Both the position numbers and the translations under genes were made by a program. Shown here piece after piece: positions 1 through 4,289 of a stretch of 6,035 bases of DNA. The notes beneath the pieces were generated by a model. That model was not told the origin of the DNA. It did not search any database and saw only the letters and a program-made list of their open reading frames with translations. The stretch's first letter is position 1, and every line of letters starts with the position of its first letter. Origin of the DNA: Bacillota bacterium (GTDB lineage: Bacteria > Bacillota > Bacilli > Lactobacillales > Streptococcaceae); contig JAJXWC010000146.1 of NCBI GenBank assembly GCA_021781855.1, forward strand, positions 1 to 6,035, read 5' to 3'.

Positions 1-762
1 TTGATTGCTTTTGTAAGCTATGGTGTTTATAATGGTTGGCGACATGATGAAACAGTATTACCCTTGCGATTTTTCAAGATACGAAATTTTACAGCCGCAA
101 ATATTGGAATTTTTTTGGCAGGAATTTCTTCAAATGGACCAATGCTGCTTTTACCGCTCTTTTTTCAAAATACAAAGGGTTTTACAGCAACACAGGCAGC
201 TCTGATGCTGGTGCCACAAGGGTTAGGAATGCTGATTGCACGTCCTACAATTGGAAAACTAATTGATAGATTAGGCGCCCGTCCTGTTGTTCTTGTTTCT
301 TTGGCAATTTCTTTTGTTGGTACAGTTCCTTTTATTTTCGTTTCACAGGCAACAAGTTTAGTTTGGTTAGGAATCGTGCTTCTGGTACGTGGAGTTGGAA
401 TCGGCGGTTTACAAATGCCAATGATGACAGACATTTTTATCGGACTGGACAAAAAAGACGTTGCGAGTGCTTCTGTTGGTCAACGAATTATTCAAAATAT
501 CGGCTCTAGCTTTGGTTCGGATGAGATTTCAGCAGTCGTTACGGCAGTTGTGACTTCAGAAATCACAGGACAAATGAGCGCAAAACTACATCAACTAACG
601 GCGGCTCATACAATATTGACTCCGACAGTAGTAGCTTCTGTGAAAAAAGGAGTAGAGGCAAGTGTTACCTTGAACGGCTATCAAATCGGATTTCTTGTCA
701 GCTCTGTATTCCTTATGCTCATTGCCATTCCTTCATTTTTCCTAAGTAGCCGAAAATCCTGA
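1..762 (+). CDS. DHA2-family (EmrB/QacA-like) MFS drug exporter, C-terminal half, 5' partial
   Basis: Probable proton-driven multidrug exporter of the inner membrane, major facilitator superfamily, 14-TM DHA2 branch. Only about 253 codons are visible; the frame is open to the left edge, so the TTG at position 1 is an internal codon rather than a demonstrated start, and some 200 residues should lie outside. Numbering from the edge, the polar stretch 13-30 ending in PLRFFKIRNF is the typical entry to the second half of DHA2 proteins. Hydrophobic segments lie at about 32-55, 64-83, 95-115, 118-138 and 228-248, with a weaker one near 172-186. A motif-A-like loop, GKLIDRLGARP, sits at 85-95, and a Gly-rich helix GVGIGGLQMP at 131-140. 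The acidic pair D174-E175 follows SSFGS, where family members usually have small residues. No terminator is visible after the TGA; the next gene's promoter begins 5 bp later. Substrate cannot be predicted. Confidence 0.85.
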   Translation: MIAFVSYGVYNGWRHDETVLPLRFFKIRNFTAANIGIFLAGISSNGPMLLLPLFFQNTKGFTATQAALMLVPQGLGMLIARPTIGKLIDRLGARPVVLVSLAISFVGTVPFIFVSQATSLVWLGIVLLVRGVGIGGLQMPMMTDIFIGLDKKDVASASVGQRIIQNIGSSFGSDEISAVVTAVVTSEITGQMSAKLHQLTAAHTILTPTVVASVKKGVEASVTLNGYQIGFLVSSVFLMLIAIPSFFLSSRKS

Positions 763-785
763 ATTTCTGACAATTTCTGAAAAAC
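761..785 (+). promoter_or_regulatory. Two overlapping CodY-box-like motifs on the flavodoxin promoter
   Basis: The 9-mer AATTTCTGA occurs twice with a 10-bp period (762-770 and 772-780). Compared with the lactococcal CodY box AATTTTCWGAAAATT, positions 761-775 match 12 of 15 and positions 771-785 match 11 of 15. The pair covers the -35 box and the first part of the spacer, where a bound repressor would block RNA polymerase. In AT-rich DNA matches of this quality also arise by chance, so this is a candidate operator only. Confidence 0.35.
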
Positions 786-795
786 TTGATATAAT
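767..795 (+). promoter_or_regulatory. Strong sigma-A promoter of the flavodoxin gene
   Basis: A -35 box CTGACA (767-772) and a perfect -10 box TATAAT (790-795) are separated by exactly 17 bp, and the -10 is extended by TGA (787-789). Predicted start of transcription is near 802, giving a leader of about 29 nt to the ATG at 831. The promoter starts 5 bp after the MFS stop codon, so flavodoxin is expected to be transcribed independently of the exporter. Confidence 0.8.
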
Positions 796-830
796 TTATT
801 TATATAAAATTTTTCAAAGAGGAAAAAATA

Positions 831-1277
831 ATGGCTTTAGCTAAAATTGTTTATGCAAGTATGACGGGAAACACTGAGGCGTGCGCAGATATTGTTGCGG
901 ACAAGCTGGAAGAATTGGGCTTTGAAGTAGAATGTGATGAATGTTCTGGTGTCGATGCTGAAGATTTCATAGATGCTGACCTTTGTATTGTTGGTACTTA
1001 CACTTACGGCGATGGCGAATTGCCCGATGAAATTGTAGATTTTTATGAAGACCTTGCAGATGTGGATTTGACAGGCAAAATCTATGGCTGTTTCGGTTCT
1101 GGCGACACTTTTTATGACGATTTTTGTATTTGTGTTGACCAGTTTGAAGCTCAGTTTGAAAAAACTGGTGCAACAAAAGGTGCCGAATTAGTCCGCGTAG
1201 ATTTGTCACCTGAAGATGAAGATGAGCAGCACTTAGAAGCCTTTGCTGAAGCACTTGCGACACATTTTGATTTGTAA
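831..1277 (+). CDS. Short-chain flavodoxin (FMN electron-transfer protein)
   Basis: A 148-residue cytosolic flavodoxin, the usual length of the short-chain class; it shuttles low-potential electrons through bound FMN. The phosphate-binding loop SMTGNTE is at 10-16 after the first beta strand (KIVYA). The isoalloxazine-binding loop TYTYGDGELPD spans 56-66, with Y59 positioned to stack on the flavin, and the second flavin loop GSGDTFYDDFC is at 89-99. The protein is strongly acidic, as flavodoxins are, and has seven cysteines, an unusually large number. The start is the ATG with the Shine-Dalgarno AAAGAGG (816-822) eight bases upstream. The gene stands alone between its own promoter and a terminator, with two consecutive TAA stops. 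In fermentative Gram-positives, flavodoxin can serve radical-SAM activases such as those of pyruvate formate-lyase or anaerobic ribonucleotide reductase; which partner it uses here cannot be seen. Confidence 0.95.
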   Translation: MALAKIVYASMTGNTEACADIVADKLEELGFEVECDECSGVDAEDFIDADLCIVGTYTYGDGELPDEIVDFYEDLADVDLTGKIYGCFGSGDTFYDDFCICVDQFEAQFEKTGATKGAELVRVDLSPEDEDEQHLEAFAEALATHFDL

Positions 1278-1279
1278 TA

Positions 1280-1307
1280 AAAAAAGTTGCTGATTGGCAA
1301 CTTTTTT
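1280..1307. terminator. Bidirectional intrinsic terminator between flavodoxin and the convergent methyltransferase gene
   Basis: An 11-bp stem pairs 1280-1290 with 1297-1307 (core GTTGC/GCAAC) around the 6-nt loop TGATTG. It has a run of T on the right (1302-1307) and a run of seven A on the left (1279-1285), which is a T-run on the minus strand. It begins just after the flavodoxin stop and lies 59 bp past the stop of the convergent methyltransferase gene, so it can end transcripts from both sides. Confidence 0.9.
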
Positions 1308-1365
1308 GTTTTCGACAAATTTTGTTAATCTGATATAAGATTGAGTGCATTAGACGAATTTCTTA

Positions 1366-2115
1366 CTATTCCTTCGTCAAACTGAACATCAAAATTCCCG
1401 CTGCAACAGCTACATTCAGCGACTCAGCCTGTCCCACCATGTCAATGTGAATGAGTTGGTCTGCTTTTTTCTGTGCCAAATCGCTAATACCAGCTCCTTC
1501 GTTTCCCATAACAAGCGCAAATTTCTCAGATTTTATCGTTTTATAAGAGACTGAGTGTGTTGATAAGGTGGTCACAAGCAATTCCAAGCCTTGATTTTTC
1601 AGCAAATCGAATAGCGTGCTAGCTTCAATGTCTGTCACAAGCGGTAAGTGAAAGTTACTCCCTTGCATACTTCGCATAACTTTGGGGCTATAAACATCTG
1701 CTGTATCCGCCGTTGTAAATACTGCATCAAATCCTGCAGCATCTGCTGTTCTAATCATTGTTCCAACATTTCCAGGGTCTTGCACGTTTTCCAAAACCAG
1801 CACTTTTTTTCCTTCAAAGTCTGACAGTTCAGATTTGACAACCTCCGCAACGACACCCTGTGGGGTAGACATTTCTGACAGGCTTGTCAAAAGCACTTTT
1901 GGCACTACAATCACGTTTTCGACTGCTTTTCCCAAACGCTCAACCTTTTCTTCATCTACGAAAACTTGCACAATTTCTGCCTTCGCCTTTATTGCTTCTT
2001 CGAGAAGATGAAAGCCCTCAATCAGATAATGCCCTGACTGCTTTCTCCCCTTACGAGTCAAGAGTTTACGTGCTTCTTTAAGTTTTTTATTTTCTTTTGA
2101 GGTAATCCATTCCAT
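1366..2115 (-). CDS. SpoU/TrmH-family RNA 2'-O-ribose methyltransferase
   Basis: AdoMet-dependent enzyme that methylates a 2'-hydroxyl of rRNA or tRNA; 249 residues, the normal size for family members that carry an N-terminal substrate-binding domain. That L30e-like domain occupies about 1-95 (RKGRKQSGHYLIEG at 21-34, TPQGVVAEV at 84-92). The SPOUT catalytic domain follows. Motif 1 is NVQDPGNVGTMIRTADAAGF at 110-129, with N116 and the conserved R122. SPKVMRSMQGS lies at 143-153. Motif 2, LVMGNEGAGIS, is at 201-211 with N205 and E206. Motif 3, ESLNVAVAAGI at 231-241, forms the trefoil-knot AdoMet site. The closest known type is the Bacillus YsgA/RlmP group (23S rRNA ribose methylation), but the target nucleotide cannot be assigned from sequence alone. 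The start ATG at 2115 gives the standard N-terminus MEWITSKENKKLKEARKL. No good Shine-Dalgarno precedes it, and the -10 box lies unusually close. Confidence 0.93.
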   Translation of the reverse strand: MEWITSKENKKLKEARKLLTRKGRKQSGHYLIEGFHLLEEAIKAKAEIVQVFVDEEKVERLGKAVENVIVVPKVLLTSLSEMSTPQGVVAEVVKSELSDFEGKKVLVLENVQDPGNVGTMIRTADAAGFDAVFTTADTADVYSPKVMRSMQGSNFHLPLVTDIEASTLFDLLKNQGLELLVTTLSTHSVSYKTIKSEKFALVMGNEGAGISDLAQKKADQLIHIDMVGQAESLNVAVAAGILMFSLTKE

Positions 2116-2121
2116 ACTCTC

Positions 2122-2127
2122 ATTTTA
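2122..2127 (-). promoter_or_regulatory. Extended -10 element of the methyltransferase gene, placed for a nearly leaderless mRNA
   Basis: On the minus strand TGTTAAAAT gives an extended -10 (TGn plus TAAAAT, the hexamer at 2127-2122). Only six bases, GAGAGT, separate it from the ATG at 2115, so the usual start point falls on the A of the ATG. A weak -35 candidate, TTGGGC, is 19 bp upstream. Whether this promoter is the one used is inference. Confidence 0.45.
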
Positions 2128-2157
2128 ACAAATTTTTCAAAATATTGCCCAAAATTG

Positions 2158-2166
2158 TGCTATAAT
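2158..2166 (+). promoter_or_regulatory. Extended -10 promoter of the acylphosphatase gene
   Basis: TGC followed by a perfect TATAAT (2161-2166) forms an extended -10 element; no convincing -35 is visible at 16-18 bp, which extended -10 promoters tolerate. The predicted start is near 2173, giving a leader of about 70 nt before the ATG at 2244. The AT-rich stretch 2132-2146 just upstream matches the CodY box at 12 of 15 positions, but this is weak evidence in such DNA. Confidence 0.65.
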
Positions 2167-2243
2167 GAAGCGGAGAGCAATTCGTTAAAATCTTGGTAGG
2201 CACTGCTGAGATTAAACTTTTTGAAGGGAATTGGAGGAATTCA

Positions 2244-2534
2244 ATGTTCAAACAAAAAATAATTGTTTCAGGGCGCGTGCAAGGCGTTGGTTTTCGTTAT
2301 TTTGTTATCATGGAAGCTCGTAAACTTGGTATTTTCGGACGCGTTTGGAATAACGATGACGGTAGTGTCGGGATTCTTGCTCAAACAGATGATGCCCAAG
2401 CGCTTAGCCAATTTACAGCGATTATCCGCAAAGGACCTAAGCGGAGCCCTTTTGCTAAAGTGAGTTATCTTGATAGCGTCCCTGCTCATTTTGATGATTT
2501 TTCTGACTTTAATATTAGTTACGACTCTTTTTGA
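2244..2534 (+). CDS. Acylphosphatase
   Basis: Small cytosolic hydrolase of carboxyl-phosphate bonds (acyl phosphates such as acetyl phosphate or 1,3-bisphosphoglycerate); 96 residues, the usual length. The signature GRVQGVGFR is at 10-18, where the glycine-rich loop and R18 form the phosphate site. The second signature, GRVWNNDDGSV at 32-42, supplies the catalytic asparagine N36. The 18-residue distance between Arg and Asn equals that of the characterised enzyme (R23/N41), so all active-site residues are present. The C-terminal strand ends FNISYDSF, as in the family. The start is ATG 2244 with a perfect GGAGG (2233-2237) six bases upstream. The frame is open further up to a TTG at 2193, but that would add 17 residues with no family counterpart. 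It diverges from the methyltransferase gene; in related bacteria yidC/oxaA often follows, but not here. Confidence 0.95.
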   Translation: MFKQKIIVSGRVQGVGFRYFVIMEARKLGIFGRVWNNDDGSVGILAQTDDAQALSQFTAIIRKGPKRSPFAKVSYLDSVPAHFDDFSDFNISYDSF

Positions 2535-2560
2535 AAGTTCTGTCAAAATAAATTATTGGG

Positions 2561-2593
2561 AAGTCTAATTCTAAGAAAAATTTTAGTGGACTT
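2561..2593 (+). other. Imperfect inverted repeat after acylphosphatase, possible weak terminator
   Basis: AAGTC (2561-2565) pairs with GACTT (2589-2593) and CTAA (2571-2574) with TTAG (2583-2586), with an unpaired internal bulge. The sequence after it (ATTTC) is not a clean T-run. It could attenuate readthrough from acylphosphatase into the next unit or be a chance AT-rich fold. Confidence 0.25.
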
Positions 2594-2647
2594 ATTTCAA
2601 ATTATATAGTTTTAGCATCAAAATTATCAGAAAATAATAATAAATAC

Positions 2648-2676
2648 TTGACAAATTCAAAGTAACTAAGTATAAT
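2648..2676 (+). promoter_or_regulatory. Perfect consensus sigma-A promoter driving the accessory two-gene unit
   Basis: TTGACA (2648-2653) and TATAAT (2671-2676) are both exact consensus and are separated by the ideal 17 bp. The predicted start of transcription is near 2683. Such a strong core promoter in front of a small-protein unit implies high expression unless it is repressed; the inverted repeat at 2684-2706 is a natural place for such control. Confidence 0.85.
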
Positions 2677-2683
2677 AAATTTG

Positions 2684-2706
2684 TTAGAAAATACGAAATT
2701 TTCTAA
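2684..2706 (+). repeat. Perfect 9-bp inverted repeat at the start of the accessory transcript (operator or 5' hairpin)
   Basis: TTAGAAAAT (2684-2692) and ATTTTCTAA (2698-2706) are exact reverse complements around the 5-nt loop ACGAA. The repeat begins about one base after the predicted start point. It could be a repressor operator on DNA or a 5'-terminal hairpin that stabilises the mRNA; no T-run follows, so it is not a terminator. Confidence 0.6.
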
Positions 2707-2747
2707 TTTAATTAATAAATCAGATTAAGAAAAATGTTATCATTACT

Positions 2748-3116
2748 TTGGGAGTGGCAATAGTACTGTTTTTAGCAGCGGTAGCTATTCCTGCAAAAGC
2801 TTCAACTTTTTACGGTACTGGAGGAAATTGCACCTTAATAAAAACTTCAACTGGTGCTCAATGGAAAGTGCATCCATATACCTCAATGACATATGAGTTC
2901 GGAGGTATTATTGAAGTAGTCTATAAAGGAACATATCTTCCTTTGGTTTATCCAATTTTAGAAGTTGGAGAAAATGGAAGTACTATTTCAGGAACCATTT
3001 CGTTTCCTAAAAGAAATGGTGGAAAAATTATTCTGACGGGAGAAGCAGTTGCAACTAATTTTAAAGTATTTAGTGGATTCATTATAAATGATGGAGCAGT
3101 TAGCATTGGGTTCTAA
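2748..3116 (+). CDS. Unrecognised small secreted protein with Sec signal peptide and abnormal start region
   Basis: I do not recognise this protein. In this frame, the codons from 2724 (ATT) read as a textbook Sec signal peptide: KKN, then the hydrophobic core VIITLGVAIVLFLAAVAI, then PAKA followed by S, a good signal-peptidase site. The mature part would be about 104 residues, rich in Gly, Thr, Ile and Val, with probable beta strands and a single Cys in GTGGNC. No ATG exists in this frame at the signal peptide. The first conventional start is TTG 2748, giving 122 residues but removing the positive N-region, and no proper Shine-Dalgarno precedes either codon. The frame closes with a stop at 2709-2711. 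Either ATT 2724 is used or an ancestral ATG has been lost, which would make this a decaying gene. It lies 71 bp behind a consensus promoter and overlaps the next gene by 29 bp. A bacteriocin, effector or surface protein is possible but unproven. Confidence 0.55.
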   Translation: MGVAIVLFLAAVAIPAKASTFYGTGGNCTLIKTSTGAQWKVHPYTSMTYEFGGIIEVVYKGTYLPLVYPILEVGENGSTISGTISFPKRNGGKIILTGEAVATNFKVFSGFIINDGAVSIGF

Positions 3117-3432
3117 AGAAAATAAAACTTATTTTGAGCGAGCGATTTCCTCTCTCATGAAATATAATAAAATCGAAAACATTACTGTGAATATTGAGGA
3201 ATTTCAAGATGACGGAGATGATTCTGTACAGATTACACTACAAAATATTGGTAAGAGTAATGAAGAACTCATTAAGGGGATATTGTGTGTGACCACCCTT
3301 TTAAACAAAATGTCTTGTAGCTATGGTTGGGGTCTCGGTTCCAGTTTGAATGATGTTGTCCAATCACTTCGTTTTGTAGTGAATGGTGAAGAATTTCGTA
3401 ATGCCAATGAAGCTTATGAAACTAAGAGCTAA
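3088..3432 (+). CDS. Unrecognised small acidic cytosolic protein, possible partner of the preceding secreted protein
   Basis: A 114-residue protein with no family I can name. It has no signal peptide and no clear membrane segment; the stretch ELIKGILCVTTLL (about 60-72) is amphipathic to hydrophobic and probably a helix. It is acidic in the middle (EEFQDDGDDS at 37-46), with predicted strands such as NITVNI and SVQITL, followed by GWGLGSSLNDVV. The frame opens with two consecutive ATGs (3088 and 3091) immediately after an in-frame stop, so the start can only be here or at Met24 (3157). A weak AGTGGA at 3072-3077 lies 10 bases upstream. It overlaps the secreted-protein gene by 29 bp, suggesting translational coupling, and a terminator follows 17 bp after the stop. 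The small size, cytosolic character and overlap with an exported protein fit an immunity protein or chaperone, but this is inference from layout alone. Confidence 0.6.
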   Translation: MMEQLALGSKENKTYFERAISSLMKYNKIENITVNIEEFQDDGDDSVQITLQNIGKSNEELIKGILCVTTLLNKMSCSYGWGLGSSLNDVVQSLRFVVNGEEFRNANEAYETKS

Positions 3433-3449
3433 TTCAAGTTTAAAAATCA

Positions 3450-3476
3450 AAAAACCTTGTCAACAACAAGGTTTTT
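3450..3476 (+). terminator. Intrinsic terminator of the accessory two-gene unit
   Basis: An 11-bp perfect stem pairs 3450-3460 with 3466-3476 (core CCTTGT/ACAAGG) around the loop CAACA, and the right arm ends in TTTTT. The A-run in the left arm makes it usable in both directions, so it may also stop minus-strand transcripts of the convergent lysozyme-like gene. Confidence 0.9.
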
Positions 3477-3481
3477 ATCTT

Positions 3482-3514
3482 AACAATATAACAATATATG
3501 GTAAAATTTTTACC
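3482..3514 (+). repeat. Tandem 8-bp repeat plus 15-bp palindrome, overlapping a promoter-like sequence
   Basis: AACAATAT occurs twice head to tail (3482-3489, 3490-3497), followed by the perfect palindrome GGTAAAA-T-TTTTACC (3500-3514). The same stretch contains TTAACA (3480-3485), a 16-bp gap and TGG-TAAAAT (3499-3507), a passable extended -10 promoter reading rightward. Its transcript would start near 3514 and run antisense to the lysozyme-like pseudogene. No sense gene lies downstream on this strand. Confidence 0.35.
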
Positions 3515-3533
3515 GAACAAATCTTCATTTCAC

Positions 3534-4136
3534 TTACCAATCAAATAGTTTCAGCAAATACATATGCCAACGTACTTCACGCGCATAGAACATATTTCCA
3601 CCATTGACATACAATTTTCCGCCGCTATTGAGCAAGGAATCCAACGTGATATGATAATAAGTTGCCCCTGTTGTATTTCCCAAGCTAGGTGCAACAACAT
3701 CTCGCGAATAGGTCTTTGACAGAGCAAGCGTATTCACGCCGCCGTGATTTGCTATATAATTCACATAAGATTTTCCATAATTATAAGCTTGCACACCGGT
3801 CCAAACATCTACCTTTTTCTCTGCCGCATACTCCAATACATTAGTCAAATTTGACAATCCTTGCTGTATGCTCTCAGATTCAGAAGAAATCGAATTTGTT
3901 TGCCCAGTCAAGCTTTCGCTTGATTGCATGACATCAGCCGTTTTTCCTTTTGTTTCTGTATAGATAATTGCAAGCGCTAAATTAGTGTCACCTTGCAGTC
4001 CTTGCTTTTTCAAACTCGCTTAAACTGCTGATTTGTAGGACAACACCTGTTTCACATTTTCATGTGTTCGATAGGCATAAAAAGCCCCCAGTACAATTAG
4101 CACTAGCAAGATTAAACTTACGATTTTTTTTAACAT
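3534..4136 (-). pseudogene. Pmp23-like membrane-anchored lysozyme-family protein, broken by an in-frame TAA
   Basis: Read from ATG 4136 the gene encodes 200 codons, the size of the pneumococcal Pmp23-type cell-wall hydrolases, but codon 39 is TAA (4022-4020). Codons 1-38 give MLKK, one hydrophobic anchor (about 5-20, IVSLILLVLIVLGAFY) and a short juxtamembrane stretch. After the stop the same frame continues without shift into the lysozyme-like fold. It holds LALAIIYTETKGK with candidate catalytic E61, then MQSSES, YNYGKSYVNYI and the C-terminal REVRWHMYLLKLFDW. A single base change, for example CAA to TAA, explains the break. A TTG three codons past the stop could restart translation, but the product would lack its anchor and stay in the cytosol. 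AGG (4147-4145) lies 8 bases before the ATG. It follows glyA, as pmp23 does in streptococci. Peptidoglycan cleavage outside the membrane is the inferred ancestral role. Confidence 0.8.
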
Positions 4137-4185
4137 ATCACTTACCTGGATTCTTTCTGACAGCGACACAGCCAATTCGGCAATT

Positions 4186-4216
4186 TCTATAACATTCGGG
4201 ATTTTTTTGCTGTCAA
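4186..4216 (-). promoter_or_regulatory. Probable promoter of the lysozyme-like pseudogene
   Basis: A perfect -35 TTGACA (4216-4211) is followed 19 bp later by TATAGA (4191-4186), itself extended by TGT. The 19-bp spacing is long, which the extended -10 can offset. It lies between the glyA terminator and the ATG at 4136, so the gene is expected to have been transcribed on its own. Confidence 0.5.
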
Positions 4217-4247
4217 CTTTTTAAAAACGTAGTCTATATTTTAGTAT

Positions 4248-4280
4248 AAAAAGAAGAATTTTTCAAGTTAAATTCTTCTT
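4248..4280 (-). terminator. Intrinsic terminator after glyA
   Basis: An 11-bp stem (AAGAAGAATTT with its complement, 4280-4270 and 4261-4251 on the minus strand) encloses an 8-nt loop and runs into TTTTT. It starts 9 bp past the glyA stop codon. The plus-strand side also has a T-run (4282-4288), so it could work both ways. The stem is AT-rich and hence of moderate strength. Confidence 0.75.
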
Positions 4281-4289
4281 ATTTTTTTC

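Noticed and set aside
967..1350. 127-codon open frame antisense to flavodoxin
   Set aside because: It runs through the terminator hairpin, its translation is low-complexity His/Gln/Lys-rich with no family features, and flavodoxin on the other strand is unambiguous.
1353..1378. GACGAA/TTCGTC inverted repeat across the methyltransferase stop codon
   Set aside because: Only 6 bp of stem with a 14-nt loop and no T-run; the proper terminator is at 1280-1307.
2193..2243. N-terminal extension of acylphosphatase from TTG 2193
   Set aside because: The 17 extra residues have no counterpart in the family, while ATG 2244 has a perfect GGAGG at ideal distance and gives the normal length.
2734..2763. Programmed frameshift from the nine-codon ATG 2734 frame into the secreted-protein frame
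   Set aside because: The required -1 shift has no recognisable slippery heptamer or stimulatory structure between 2734 and 2763, and the signal peptide's KKN lies upstream of this ATG in the other frame.
2748..3116. Assignment of the secreted protein to the lactococcin 972 family or another named bacteriocin
   Set aside because: Neither the mature sequence nor its Trp/His content resembles lactococcin 972 or double-glycine bacteriocins; it has a Sec signal rather than a GG leader.
3383..3607. 74-codon plus-strand frame crossing the terminator at 3450-3476
   Set aside because: It starts inside the preceding gene, reads through a strong terminator and ends antisense to the lysozyme-like gene; no ribosome site or protein-like composition.
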